Below, piece by piece: positions 53,201-62,050 of a DNA stretch of 64,000 bases (position 1 is its first letter; every line of letters begins with the position of its first letter). The notes beneath the pieces were generated by a model. It saw nothing but the letters and a program-made list of their open reading frames with translations, had not been told where the DNA came from and did no database searches. The position numbers and the translations under genes are program-made. The stretch is from Candidatus Villigracilis affinis (lineage in GTDB: Bacteria; Chloroflexota; Anaerolineae; Anaerolineales; Villigracilaceae). The stretch is taken from NCBI GenBank assembly GCA_016718275.1, contig JADKEA010000024.1, positions 1-64,000 on the forward strand. The letters are read 5' to 3'.

Positions 53201-53604
53201 CCGTCGGCATTCCCAGCGATTACATCTCCGATCAGGACCTGCGTCTGCGCCTATATCGCCGCATCGCCGACCTGCGCGACGAAACCGAACTAGATGCGCT
53301 CGGCTCCGAGTTTCGTGATCGCTTTGGTCACTTGCCTGAAATGGTGCAAAACCTGCTGTATCAAATGCGGGTGAAACTCCGCGCTGAAAAGGCGGGATTG
53401 TCATCGGTGAACTGGGAAGCGGGGCAGATCCTGCTCAAGTATCCCGCACCCGCTGAAGGCGCGGAGCCGAAGCGTTTGCTTGATCTGGGAGAAGGCATCC
53501 GTGGCGGCAAATCCGCATATTGGGTGACGGTCGCAAAAGATGAAGCGTGGACCATCCGACTGCTCGATGTATTGGACCGATTGCTCAAAAGCCCCGCTTC
53601 TTAA
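50206..53604 (+). CDS. mfd: transcription-repair coupling factor
   Basis: DNA translocase that removes RNA polymerase stalled at damage and recruits UvrA. It has 1132 residues, the usual size. The UvrB-like N-terminal region covers about 1-400, and the CarD-like RNA-polymerase interaction domain about 445-520 (YVVHVDHGIGRFNGL). The helicase motor has Walker A GDVGYGKTEVALRAA (near 604), DEEQRF (near 703) and TATPIPRTLYMALTGVRDIS. A TRCF domain lies at the C-terminus. No Shine-Dalgarno is evident. UvrB, acting in the same repair pathway, lies 2.3 kb away. Confidence 0.97.
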   Translation: MQPLLSHVRTLPAYQQLLTELNAGKNLSGLGLPRSARLPVLAALQADLNRPILLITDRADHALSLFDELDFWIKSPRLLFAEPNPLFYEEAAWGVSTRRSRLQTLTMLAAYHLPFVKKPEVPPIIIASVRSLMTRTLPRRDYLKACKKLSVNQRIQPDGLIREWARIGYQRVNTVLEPGQFSHRGGLLDIWPSTESNPVRLDFFGDEIETIRQFDPASQRTIEKLDLILITPAREYLQPEGDASENLSEFHIPLLHSQPASLLDYLPPQSLVLMDDVSLVETMANEIEEQAVKFRSESIAEGTLASAFPVPYVPWSDLNDDVHHMPCLELGHSTEILESDTSIDIASNFGHDERFGGRLKPFIDYLANVLERSEQVYIVSRQTPRLRELWLEHYPDSEPTHLEFIEASLSEGFTFQTTHLITDSEIFGWERPQPRIRQKQVAETPESIYADLQTGDYVVHVDHGIGRFNGLIHRQLDGHEREYLTVEYDRGDILYVPVHQADRLTRYVGAEGGSPSLDHLGGQAWQETKARVKEAVQQVAEDLLDLYARRQVVEGYSFSADTQWQKELEDSFPYVETEDQKRAILDIKRDMERARPMDRLLCGDVGYGKTEVALRAAFKAVMDGRQVAVLVPTTVLAQQHFETFSQRLAAYPVKVEMLSRFRTHREQTEILYKLALGEVDIVIGTHRLISADVEFKDLGLVVIDEEQRFGVTHKEHLKKLRTEVDVLTLTATPIPRTLYMALTGVRDISNLNTPPEERLPIVTHVGPYSPRLVRQSILRELERGGQIFFVHNRVNTIDAMKAHLNKLVPEARVDIGHGQMPEGQLASVMHRFTNGEIDILLSTTIIESGLDIPNANTLIVDRADTFGLAQLYQLRGRVGRGAMRAYAYFFRHNKMSPTQEGQQRLEVIAENTQLGAGYSIAMRDLEIRGAGELLGTRQHGYIQSVGFHLYTRMLADSVRRIRLLMKDNLEIDLSSSFILQNSSFNLPLSMPVNVDLPVAVGIPSDYISDQDLRLRLYRRIADLRDETELDALGSEFRDRFGHLPEMVQNLLYQMRVKLRAEKAGLSSVNWEAGQILLKYPAPAEGAEPKRLLDLGEGIRGGKSAYWVTVAKDEAWTIRLLDVLDRLLKSPAS

Positions 53605-53638
53605 TTTCCCGACACTTGATTCTGTTTCAATAAAAATT

Positions 53639-53665
53639 TCCGCCCCGACAATTTGTCAGGGCGGA
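53639..53665. terminator. bidirectional terminator, mfd and GT-C-like gene
   Basis: TCCGCCCCGACA (53639-53650) pairs with TGTCAGGGCGGA (53654-53665) with one mismatch, flanked by A- and T-rich ends. The two genes converge here. Confidence 0.8.
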
Positions 53666-53670
53666 TTTGT

Positions 53671-55712
53671 TTACTGGTAGTTACTACAATTCAAGTCATC
53701 TTTCAACTTCATCAGCGTGTCATCGCGTTCCTGCGATGCGGGTGTGTCATTCGCCAGCCGATCCAATGTGCTGCACAGACTGGGCTCCAGCCCCGCCGTG
53801 ATGCGCTTCGCAGACTTGGTCAAAGTTTTGACCTGCTCCCAATCTCCAAGATGACCGTAACCTTCGATAAACGGAATGATCTCGAAGCCATTATCCGCTG
53901 CTCGCCGATGGCTTGCGATCTTTCCCAAAGGTTCACAACTTCATCCCAATCTTCGTATTGACGGGCGAGGTCGGCTTTTTCGAAAAAGTAACACCAGGTT
54001 TCGGTGTTTTGTTTTCCGTAAATTTGCTCTGGCAGATTTTTCTCTCCCTGCTGAATCAATTCCACATCCGAACCTGCGCTGAGTTGACGCATATCCGTGC
54101 TGACCAATCGCAGGTTGGTGTCTTCGGGGCGCAGCACCCACAGGCATCTTTGCATTTCAGGGTTGAAGGTGAACAGAATCATCTTGTCGCTGTTCCCTTT
54201 GAATTCCATCGTCAATTTGCTGTCTTCTAGCGGAATCCCTGCCAGAAAATCCTGCACATTGGGATTGGTGTAATAAAAGGGGAAATACCAATAGGGCGGT
54301 GTTTGAATATCACCAGGTTGATAGGTAGTGATGATCGAATACGAGACCGAGTAACTGCCCATGTAGCCGAGGATTTCTTCATCGGTGACCAGAGCCGTGC
54401 CTGTTTCAATCTTCGGCGCGCGCCAGAGGAGTTGCTGGGCAAAACGCTCCTGTTTTTCCCATGAATAGGCAAAATCCTTTTCGTTGGTCAGGTGCATCGA
54501 AATCGCCAGTGCAATGCACGCAGAAACGACTGCGATCTTTTTTCTCCCGTCGATCAGGCTGTTGATCAGTACGGCAAAGATCAGTGCCGCGCCCAATGTG
54601 GAACCAATCCCGAAACGAGTCCCTGCGAATTGATTCTTGTGCGTCACGATATCCTGCCCAATGATCCAGATGGGGGCCATGCCAAGTAAAAGCAGAAGCA
54701 GGCCGAGGGTTAGGGGTTGCGCGAACCAGTTGCCGCGCTCCTCTTTTTCGGCGATCTGTTTCAAGTGGATGAACACAGCCGCAAAGGCAAAAATCGAAAC
54801 AAGAATCACGAACCAACTAAAAATGGAACTAAAAGCGAACAACTCTGGCACGAGGGTTCGATACCAGCTTGTGAATGTGATGATGACTGAGTCCTGTAAA
54901 GCGATTCGAATTAAGTAGGTGATCGTCTGCAGCGGTTTGCTGAATAGCGCAAACAAAACTTCTGGCGCATTGCGGTCGCCGATGGGTGGCGGCACGTACA
55001 GGAACATCCGCCAGATGACGTAAGCCGCAAGTGCGGCAAGGTACGGAATCCACTGTTTGACGACGGTAGTGATGCGTTGTCGGGTTGGGAGTTCGCGCGA
55101 ATTAAGAATCCAGTAAAGGATCAACGGGCGTACCATCACCATGCCGACGAAATATTCACTCGTAAAGAGATGGACTGCTTCGAGCAAAACCGCCAGCATC
55201 GTCAATGGGATGCGATGCTTTGATTCAGTTGCATTCCGCGCCATGATGAGCAAACTGGCCGAGAAAAATAAAAACCCTGCCCAATACAAAATCGAATTGA
55301 CCGCATACGGCTGGATCAAAAAGAAAGGATGGACAATGAAAAGATAGGTTGTAAAGGTCACCTGCCTGGTATGGCTTGGCCAGATGCGGCGAAATAAATA
55401 CCAAAGCAGTGTGCCCGTCAGCCAGCGAAAGATCACCGCCGCCAGATGCCACGCGATCGGCTTGAACCCCAGCAGGTTGAACATGACGATGTATAACCAT
55501 GCCGCATTTGGGCGGCTGTCGTAATACAATTCCAGAGTCAGACTCGGGATGCCTTTGTTGAAGGCGTAAAAAATGTAAGGCCAGTCGTCCTGATAAAAGC
55601 CGAGTCGATTCGCAAGCAAACCAAAACCGATGAAGGCGACGACGAGAAACGCGAGCGGCGTGTATTTTTCCTGACTCAAAATGCTCTGTAAAGCGGATCG
55701 GATTCTTTTCAT
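53671..55712 (-). CDS. GT-C-like multi-spanning membrane protein, frameshifted
   Basis: About 680 residues when restored, with ten or more membrane segments and a loop FYQDDWP after the first helix. The acidic pair there is typical of GT39/GT-C lipid-linked glycosyltransferases. The C-terminal 190 residues are soluble. The frame breaks near 53901: adding one G joins WERSQAIGE to AADNGFEIIPFIEGYGHLGD and moves the stop from 53820 to 53671. A TATAAT box (55722-55727) ends nine bases before the ATG with no Shine-Dalgarno, hinting at a leaderless message. Sugar donor and acceptor are unknown. Confidence 0.72.
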
Positions 55713-55828
55713 GACGGCGTGATTATACTTTCACTCCCGCCTCAAACCTGACCGTGAGCCTGCTCCCGTTTCTCTGGCCTTTCCTCCGTCTTTGAAGTAA
55801 AATAGAACACGTTTTCTATCCATCTTTC

Positions 55829-55877
55829 GCGCTGAGCGACCCTTGCCCTGGCAGGAATTGCCAGGGAGCCGAAGCGC
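55829..55877. repeat. nested inverted repeat upstream of uvrB
   Basis: Inner arms CCCTGGCA (55846-55853) and TGCCAGGG (55859-55866), outer arms GCGCT (55829-55833) and AGCGC (55873-55877). It resembles dispersed CTGAGCG...CGAAG intergenic repeats; a related stretch lies at about 23328-23350. It could fold in the uvrB leader. Confidence 0.6.
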
Positions 55878-55931
55878 AATTACATTCCGTCGTCCTTCAA
55901 CCTCAACTAGAAAAACACCACAGAGAAAAAT

Positions 55932-57971
55932 ATGGACTTCAAACTAACCGCTCCTTTTATCCCCATGGGGGATCAACCCGAAGCCATCCGCGGACTTGTG
56001 GATGGCGTTCATAAAGGCATGAAGCATCAGGTATTGCTTGGCGCCACGGGCACAGGCAAGACCTTCACGATCGCCTCCGTGATCCAGGAATTGCAGAAGC
56101 CCGCTCTCATCATGGCGCACAACAAGACCCTTGCGGCGCAGTTGTACGCCGAGTTCAAGGAATTCTTCCCCGAGAATGCGGTATCGTATTTTGTTTCCTA
56201 CTACGATTACTACCAGCCCGAAGCTTACGTCCCGCGCCATGACCTCTTCATCGAAAAGGAAACCCAGATCAATGAGGAGATCGAACGTCTGCGCCTCGCA
56301 GCGACGACCGCGCTTGTCTCCCGCCGCGATGTCATTATCGTGGCTTCGGTTTCGTGCATTTATGGTTTGGGGAATCCTGAAGAATTCAACAAGGGTTCTG
56401 TCAATTTGGCAGTGGGGCAGTTGGTCCGCAGAAATGCCCTGTTGCGCCGCCTGATCGAATCGCAATACCAGCGCAACGACATGGAACTGCGCACAGGTAC
56501 CTTCCGCGTGCGCGGCGATACGCTGGAGATCATCCCTGCTTACGAAGAAAAACGCGCCTACCGCATCACCTTCTTTGGCGATGAAGTGGAGCGCATCATG
56601 CAGTTCAGTCCGCTCACGGGCGAGGTGTTTGATGAGCCGAAGGAAATCTCGATCTTCCCTGCAAAGCAATATCTGACCGATGCCGAGAAGACCAAGGAAG
56701 CCATGGCCGACATCGAATCGGAGTTGGAAGAGCGGCTCGCCCAATATAAGCAGGCAGGGCGAATTCTGGAAGCACAGCGCCTTGAACAGCGCACCCGCTA
56801 TGACCTGGAAATGCTTCGTGAAGTTGGGTATTGCTCGGGCATCGAAAACTACTCCCGCCACTTTGACCGCCGCGCCGCAGGCACACACCCGTGGACGATG
56901 ATCGACTTTTTGCCAAGCGATTATCTGCTCGTTATTGACGAGAGTCACATGACCGTGCCGCAGATCCGCGGTATGTATAATGGTGATCGTGCCCGCAAGG
57001 AAACCCTGGTGGAATATGGTTTCCGATTGCCTTCTGCGATGGATAACCGTCCGCTCAAGTTTGACGAGTTTGAAGAGGTGATGGGTTCGACGATCTACAC
57101 GTCCGCCACGCCTTCAGCTTACGAGATGGAGCACGCTGAACAAGTTGTCGAGCAGATCATTCGCCCGACTGGATTGATCGACCCCGAAGTGGATGTCCGC
57201 CCAACCAAAGGGCAAGTGGATGATCTGGTCGGAGAGATCAGGCAACGGGTGGAGAGACACGAGCGTACTTTGGTCACGACTCTCACAAAGCGTATGTCAG
57301 AAGATCTGACCACGTATATGAAAGAGTTGGGAATCAAGGTCCAGTATTTGCACTCTGAGGTGGAAACGCTGGAGCGTGTGAGCATTCTCCGCGACCTGCG
57401 ATTGGGCACTTTCGACGTGTTGGTGGGAATCAACCTGCTGCGCGAAGGTCTTGACCTGCCCGAGGTTTCCCTTGTTGCGGTATTGGATGCGGATAAGGAA
57501 GGTTTTCTGCGTTCAGATACGGCGTTGATCCAAACGATCGGCCGCGCCGCCCGCAATGTGAACGGGCGTGTGATCATGTACGCTGACCGCATGACCGACT
57601 CAATGAAGCGCGCGCTGGATGAGACGAATCGCCGCCGTGCCAAACAGGTGAAATACAATGAAGATAACGGCATCATGCCGATCAGCATTCACAAGGAAAT
57701 TCACGACCTTACGGAAGGAATGACAGAGAAGGCTGTCGGTGAATTGAGGGGTGAATATCGGGTGAAGGCTACGGCTGGCCTGCCGCGCGGCGAACTCCGT
57801 AAGATCATAAACGAAGTTGAAAAGCATATGAAGGACGCTGCGAAGAACCTCGAGTTCGAAAGAGCTGCTGCCCTGCGCGATGAACTTTATGATTTGAGGA
57901 ATTTGCTGGCTGAAGATGAAAGCCTGAAGCCATGGGAACGGATCAAGCTGATGACTGGGGATGAAGATTAA
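55932..57971 (+). CDS. uvrB: excinuclease ABC subunit B
   Basis: Damage-verifying helicase of nucleotide excision repair, 679 residues. Walker A GATGTGKTFTIASVI is near residue 36. The damage-probing beta-hairpin region is YYDYYQPEAYVP (near 91), with DESHMTVPQIRGMYNGD, GRAARNVNGRVIMYAD and a C-terminal UVR motif (AKNLEFERAAALRDELYDLR). All are intact. A terminator follows the stop. Confidence 0.98.
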   Translation: MDFKLTAPFIPMGDQPEAIRGLVDGVHKGMKHQVLLGATGTGKTFTIASVIQELQKPALIMAHNKTLAAQLYAEFKEFFPENAVSYFVSYYDYYQPEAYVPRHDLFIEKETQINEEIERLRLAATTALVSRRDVIIVASVSCIYGLGNPEEFNKGSVNLAVGQLVRRNALLRRLIESQYQRNDMELRTGTFRVRGDTLEIIPAYEEKRAYRITFFGDEVERIMQFSPLTGEVFDEPKEISIFPAKQYLTDAEKTKEAMADIESELEERLAQYKQAGRILEAQRLEQRTRYDLEMLREVGYCSGIENYSRHFDRRAAGTHPWTMIDFLPSDYLLVIDESHMTVPQIRGMYNGDRARKETLVEYGFRLPSAMDNRPLKFDEFEEVMGSTIYTSATPSAYEMEHAEQVVEQIIRPTGLIDPEVDVRPTKGQVDDLVGEIRQRVERHERTLVTTLTKRMSEDLTTYMKELGIKVQYLHSEVETLERVSILRDLRLGTFDVLVGINLLREGLDLPEVSLVAVLDADKEGFLRSDTALIQTIGRAARNVNGRVIMYADRMTDSMKRALDETNRRRAKQVKYNEDNGIMPISIHKEIHDLTEGMTEKAVGELRGEYRVKATAGLPRGELRKIINEVEKHMKDAAKNLEFERAAALRDELYDLRNLLAEDESLKPWERIKLMTGDED

Positions 57972-57980
57972 TTGGAAAAT

Positions 57981-58020
57981 AAAACCAGCCGCCTCATTTC
58001 AACGGGACGGCTGGTTTTGT
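57981..58020 (+). terminator. terminator of uvrB
   Basis: AAAACCAGCCG (57981-57991) pairs with CGGCTGGTTTT (58008-58018), a perfect 11-bp stem with a T-rich end, 10 bp after the stop codon. Confidence 0.92.
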
Positions 58021-58053
58021 GAATTCAAGAGAATCTACGGGTTGTTGTAAACT

Positions 58054-58296
58054 TTATAGATCATCTTCGTCAGGTTGAATATCGTCAAATGGCTTGAGGA
58101 GCTTGAGTGCCTTTTTTGCTTTTTCTGTAGGGACAAATATTTCGACGCGTGCATTAGCGATGGCATAGGCTGTGTGCGAGACCGATTCTTCGATGAGCTC
58201 CACATCGATCCCTTCGGCTTCCAAAAAACTTTCAATAACCTCGGCCTCTGCTCGGCTGTTGGCTTCACCGATCTTTTCGTATTTTAGCTCGTCCAT
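58054..58296 (-). CDS. DUF2007-like small protein
   Basis: An 80-residue protein. The start is ATG at 58296 with GGAG about ten bases upstream; the longer open frame overlaps the next gene and is not protein-like. The sequence YEKIGEANSRAEAEVIESFL, GIDVELIEESVSH and VEIFVPTEKAKKALKLL fits DUF2007, a small ferredoxin-like domain thought to act in signal transduction. It lies 43 bp after the flavoprotein gene on the same strand. Confidence 0.8.
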   Translation of the reverse strand: MDELKYEKIGEANSRAEAEVIESFLEAEGIDVELIEESVSHTAYAIANARVEIFVPTEKAKKALKLLKPFDDIQPDEDDL

Positions 58297-58339
58297 TTTG
58301 GCTGGTCTCCTGATTAAAGTATATGCCAGTTTTCCCGTT

Positions 58340-59488
58340 TTACGACATCGAAAGTGCGCGCCCAATGATCTTTGCGGATGTATTTGCCGCCGCGGTAAAA
58401 CCGAAAAATGGACCAAAATCCTGTGCGGCGGGCAGGCCTGTGAAATATAGGTTGGGAATGCTGCTTTGGAAGGATTCATCCAGCATGGGGAATCCGTTTT
58501 GGGTTTTTAACTGACTGGCGAGGTTGCCATTCATAATAAATGGGATGCGGGTGATATCCATTTTGTAGCCAGTCGCCAGAATGACGTGGTCAATAGCCAT
58601 CGTCGAGCCGTCATTCAGCGTGATTTGTAATTCTCCTGCGGGGAGTTCTCTACATTCGACCACCTGAGTTTGCGGATGCAAGTGGATCGTCTCTTGTGTG
58701 ATACGCTTTGCAAGCCACGGTTCGAGTTTCAATCTGCCTTCTCCCCACATGCGTTTGGTGATCGAGTCCTTTTCCTCTTGTGGAAGGTTGCGGAACCATG
58801 CGGGGTGATCCGCCATGGATTCAACCATTGGGTTGACCCATGTCCAGTCTGAGGGCTCGAAGGATGGGGTAGGGTGACGATAGGTCATGTGAATATTTTT
58901 TGCGCCTTCTTCGTGGATGAGTGCGGCCCATTCGAACGCGCTCTGCCTGCCGCCGACAATCAGCACGCGTTTGCCTTTTAAACCGCTGAAATCAACATGC
59001 TCGGCGGTGTGATGGACTTTGTCTTGGGGAAACACGGAAATGTATGGTTCGGGAATGTTTTTGAAATACCGCAGACCCACTGCCAGCACAACCTTGTTTG
59101 CCATGATGCTTTTTCCGTCATCGAATGATAGGGAGAAGCGGTCTTCGATCTGGTCAATTTTTGTGATATGGGCGGGTAGCGGGGAAATGCCTTTTTGTTG
59201 TTGAAGCCACTCGGTGTAGGTCAGGTAAAAGTCAAGGCTGAGCGGTTCTACATCCGCAGGTTTGAGATTCAAGGTATCTAAATAATTGAGGATGGTGGCT
59301 TCGTTGAATGGGTCGAGATGCCAGTCACATGCGGAGCGGAGAAACATCTTTTTTGGCATGTAATTCTTCCAGTAATCCATGCTGGAACCGATGTGAGTAT
59401 GCTCGATTTTTTCGTGTTTCAGATATGCCGCCAGTGCAAGGCCGAATGGCCCAGCACCTGCCAGTAATAAAGGGGTCGATGTTTGCAT
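58340..59488 (-). CDS. FAD/NAD(P)-dependent oxidoreductase
   Basis: A 382-residue flavoprotein of the flavin monooxygenase/lysine-N-hydroxylase type. The FAD motif GAGPFGLAL is at 11-19. A second dinucleotide fold has VLIVGGRQSAFEWAALI (about 175-190) and a conserved HVILATGYKMDI near the C-terminus. PNLYFTGLPAAQDFGPFFGF is typical of the family. GAGGAG precedes the ATG. Substrate unknown; no siderophore genes lie nearby. Confidence 0.87.
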   Translation of the reverse strand: MQTSTPLLLAGAGPFGLALAAYLKHEKIEHTHIGSSMDYWKNYMPKKMFLRSACDWHLDPFNEATILNYLDTLNLKPADVEPLSLDFYLTYTEWLQQQKGISPLPAHITKIDQIEDRFSLSFDDGKSIMANKVVLAVGLRYFKNIPEPYISVFPQDKVHHTAEHVDFSGLKGKRVLIVGGRQSAFEWAALIHEEGAKNIHMTYRHPTPSFEPSDWTWVNPMVESMADHPAWFRNLPQEEKDSITKRMWGEGRLKLEPWLAKRITQETIHLHPQTQVVECRELPAGELQITLNDGSTMAIDHVILATGYKMDITRIPFIMNGNLASQLKTQNGFPMLDESFQSSIPNLYFTGLPAAQDFGPFFGFTAAANTSAKIIGRALSMS

Positions 59489-59653
59489 TTTTATCTCCTC
59501 TTTTCAACTTGGTTTTCGGAATTGATTACGCTAAAGCAAGCTTATTGTACTCTTTGTGGTTTCTTTATAAAACCTTTACATTGGAGTCTTATCCTATGGG
59601 TGTAATCAGATCAATCAGCGGAAGAATTTCCGCAAAAATAACAGGAGATAAAA

Positions 59654-60133
59654 ATGAAAAAGACAATTTTGATCGTAGGTTTGCTGGTTCTGGCTTTAGG
59701 CGTGCTCGGCGTCGGTGTGGTTTTCGCGCAGGGGACAACCCCTCCGTATGCTGGCCACGGCCCGATGATGAATGGTCAAGGTGCCATGCACACGTTCATG
59801 GTGACTGAGTTCGCGAAAAAACTTGACCTGAATGTGAACGACATCAATACCCGACTCGCAGCTGGTGAGACCATGTACGATATTGCCCTCTCTGCTGGTG
59901 TGACCGCGGAAGAATTCCCCGCGATCATGACCGAAGTCCGCGCGAGTGCGCTGGATGCAGCTGTGAAAGCCAATGTCATCACACAGGAGCAGGCTGATTG
60001 GATGAAGTCTCGCGGCTTTGGACAGGGCGGCATGGGCGGCGGCAATTGTGACGGCACTGGCATGCAAGGCACGCAAGGTAACGGCATGGGGCGCGGCATG
60101 ATGGGGCAGGGACGCGGCTGGCAGAATCAGTAA
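59654..60133 (+). CDS. secreted Met/Gly-rich small protein
   Basis: A 159-residue protein with an N-terminal signal peptide ending at about FAQG (residue 26). The middle part is helical (FAKKLDLNVNDINTRLAAGE, ITQEQADWMKSR). Its tail is rich in Gly, Met, Gln and Asn (GQGGMGGGNCDGTGMQGT). Similar short secreted proteins occur in many Chloroflexota. The Met-rich tail and the metal-transporter genes downstream make metal binding conceivable, but this is only a guess. AGGAGA lies eight bases before the ATG, and a small hairpin (59618-59633) stands in the leader. Confidence 0.75.
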   Translation: MKKTILIVGLLVLALGVLGVGVVFAQGTTPPYAGHGPMMNGQGAMHTFMVTEFAKKLDLNVNDINTRLAAGETMYDIALSAGVTAEEFPAIMTEVRASALDAAVKANVITQEQADWMKSRGFGQGGMGGGNCDGTGMQGTQGNGMGRGMMGQGRGWQNQ

Positions 60134-60150
60134 GTCAATCCGTAAATAGA

Positions 60151-60193
60151 ATATATAAAAGGAGTCGGCCACGCGCCGACTCCTTTTATATAT
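60151..60193. terminator. bidirectional terminator
   Basis: A 19-bp perfect stem (60151-60169 with 60175-60193) and five-base loop, with AT-rich ends in both directions. It lies between the convergent secreted-protein gene and the PEP-mutase-family gene. Confidence 0.93.
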
Positions 60194-60210
60194 TGTTTAG
60201 TCAGAGGAGT

Positions 60211-61050
60211 CTACTCTTTTCCAGTTATTAAATATTTCTGCACATCACTGCCTGTGAATATCCCATTTGTGACAATGTCATAGCTGCCGAGGTTGTTGAA
60301 TTCATCGTACATAGCCGATTCTTTTGCGAGAAGCGAGCGGAAAACATACGGACCAAAGCTGACTCGGTTAATTCCAATCTCTTGCAGTTCTTTCAGGCTG
60401 GCGGTCTTTGCAGACGCAAGCACATTGATCGGCGCGTTAATCCGCTGGCGAAGCACTTTGAGGGTTTCTTTGTCGCCAGCGCCGATGGGGTAGATGCAAT
60501 CGGCGCCTGCTTTGAGATAGGCGTTTGCGCGGGTGATGACATCTTCGATGCGGTCTTCGAGAGATGAAAAGCCTTCGGCAAAGAAACTGTCGGCGCGGGC
60601 GTTGATGACGAGGGGAATGCCGCGTTTTTCCGCCACTGCGCGGACGGCTTGAATCCGCTCGACTTGTTCTGGAATGGGACGGAGATGGGCGCTGTCGTCC
60701 CAACTGTCTTCGAAGTTGATTCCCACGGCTCCTGTATCAAGCAATCTGGAAATGTTTTCCTGCAATCCTGAAATTGAGTCAGAGTAGCCTGCTTCGAGAT
60801 CTGCGGTGACCGGGACGTTTACGCTGCGGACGATTCTCGCGATCATGTCTAACATAGAGTCTAATTTGAGCTGCTCGCCGTCGCTGTAGCCGAGAGATTC
60901 GGCAATGGCGGCACTTGCGGTTGCAACGGCTGGAAAGCTTTTTGATTCCAGCATCCGTGCACCGATTGGGTTCCACACGTTGGGCAGGATCAGTAATTTA
61001 CCGTTGTTGTGGAGAGTAAGCAGGATTTGTGCCTTGGCAGCTTGTGACAT
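60211..61050 (-). CDS. isocitrate lyase/PEP mutase family enzyme
   Basis: A 279-residue barrel enzyme. I choose ATG at 61050 because AGGAG lies eight bases upstream, within the longer frame that starts with GTG at 61074. The family marks are FPAVATASAAIAESLGYSDG, the metal region TADLEAGYSD, and GAVGINFEDSWDD. Members cleave or form C-C or C-P bonds next to a carboxylate (2-methylisocitrate lyase, oxaloacetase, PEP mutase). The specific reaction cannot be fixed here. No prp or phosphonate genes are adjacent. Confidence 0.88.
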   Translation of the reverse strand: MSQAAKAQILLTLHNNGKLLILPNVWNPIGARMLESKSFPAVATASAAIAESLGYSDGEQLKLDSMLDMIARIVRSVNVPVTADLEAGYSDSISGLQENISRLLDTGAVGINFEDSWDDSAHLRPIPEQVERIQAVRAVAEKRGIPLVINARADSFFAEGFSSLEDRIEDVITRANAYLKAGADCIYPIGAGDKETLKVLRQRINAPINVLASAKTASLKELQEIGINRVSFGPYVFRSLLAKESAMYDEFNNLGSYDIVTNGIFTGSDVQKYLITGKE

Positions 61051-61114
61051 AAGAGGGACTCCTAGTTTTTTCACTCTTGGCGGATATCGAAGGGTCTAGC
61101 GGCTCGGCATGATG

Positions 61115-62050
61115 CTAATTGTGGGTATGGTTGTGCTCAACAATGCTGCAAAATAACCCATCGTATTGACAGCCTTCACATTCCAATTGCAATGTCGCGT
61201 GTTGAATATTGTATTCGTGGGTAAGCAGTTCGTTGATGCCATTTTGAATAAGTATCCCCTCACGGAGGGATACTTCGTCCGTGACAACGTGGGCGGAGAG
61301 CATACGCAGGTTTTCATTGATGCTCCAGACGTGCAGGTCATGAACACTGCGGACGCCGTTCACGGTGTGGAGCTTTTCCACCATTTCTTTCATATCGATA
61401 TTCTCTGGCGTGCTCTCCAGCAAAATGTGAATGGATTGGCGCAGAATGCTCCAGGCATTCCATAAAATGAATCCACCGATCAGCACACTGACGAGCGGGT
61501 CGAGCCAGTTCCATTGCGTGAAGTAGATGATGACACCCGCAATGACCGCGCCCAGCGTGGACATGACGTCTCCCATCAAATGCAGGAAGGTGCTGCGCAG
61601 ATTGAGGTCACTTTCGCTTCCCTTGTGGACAAGTAGCGCTGTTACAAGATTGATGATGAAGGCGACGATGCCAACGCCGATCAAAATCGGGGCATTCACC
61701 TCAGGCGTGGCGATGAAGCGGTGATAGGCTTCGTAGAAGATCCCAACCGCGATCAATATCAATGTCGTGGAATTGACCAGTGCAACCAAAATCCCAACAC
61801 GGTGATAGCCGAATGTCTTGCCAGCGTTGGCAGGTTTGGTCGCGATCTTCAATGCATACCAACTTAATCCCAACGCAATGACGTCTGTGAAGTTGTGCGC
61901 GGCATCGGTGAGCAGCGCGAGGCTATTGCCGACTATGCCCGCGATGACTTCAACGAGAACGAAGGCTGCGGTAAGCGCCAGCGACAACATCAGCCGTTTT
62001 GTGGTTTGATTGGCGAGGTCGCCGAAATGGGAATGGGTGTGATTATCCAT
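61115..62050 (-). CDS. CDF-family metal cation exporter
   Basis: A 311-residue zinc/cadmium/cobalt:proton antiporter of the CzcD type, with six membrane segments. The metal-site motifs LLTDAAHNFTDVIALG and LHLMGDVMSTLG each hold His and Asp. Both ends are His-rich (NHTHSH and EHNHTH), and the cytoplasmic C-terminal domain shows VNGVRSVHDLHVWSI. It overlaps the end of the metal P-type ATPase gene by eight bases, so the two exporters form one operon. Confidence 0.95.
   Translation of the reverse strand: MDNHTHSHFGDLANQTTKRLMLSLALTAAFVLVEVIAGIVGNSLALLTDAAHNFTDVIALGLSWYALKIATKPANAGKTFGYHRVGILVALVNSTTLILIAVGIFYEAYHRFIATPEVNAPILIGVGIVAFIINLVTALLVHKGSESDLNLRSTFLHLMGDVMSTLGAVIAGVIIYFTQWNWLDPLVSVLIGGFILWNAWSILRQSIHILLESTPENIDMKEMVEKLHTVNGVRSVHDLHVWSINENLRMLSAHVVTDEVSLREGILIQNGINELLTHEYNIQHATLQLECEGCQYDGLFCSIVEHNHTHN

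Noticed and set aside
55944..56948. A 334-codon minus-strand frame opposite uvrB
   Set aside because: Antisense shadow of an intact, highly conserved repair gene.
58297..58479. Longer form of the DUF2007-like protein
   Set aside because: The extra 61 residues overlap the end of the flavoprotein gene and are not protein-like; ATG 58296 has a ribosome site.
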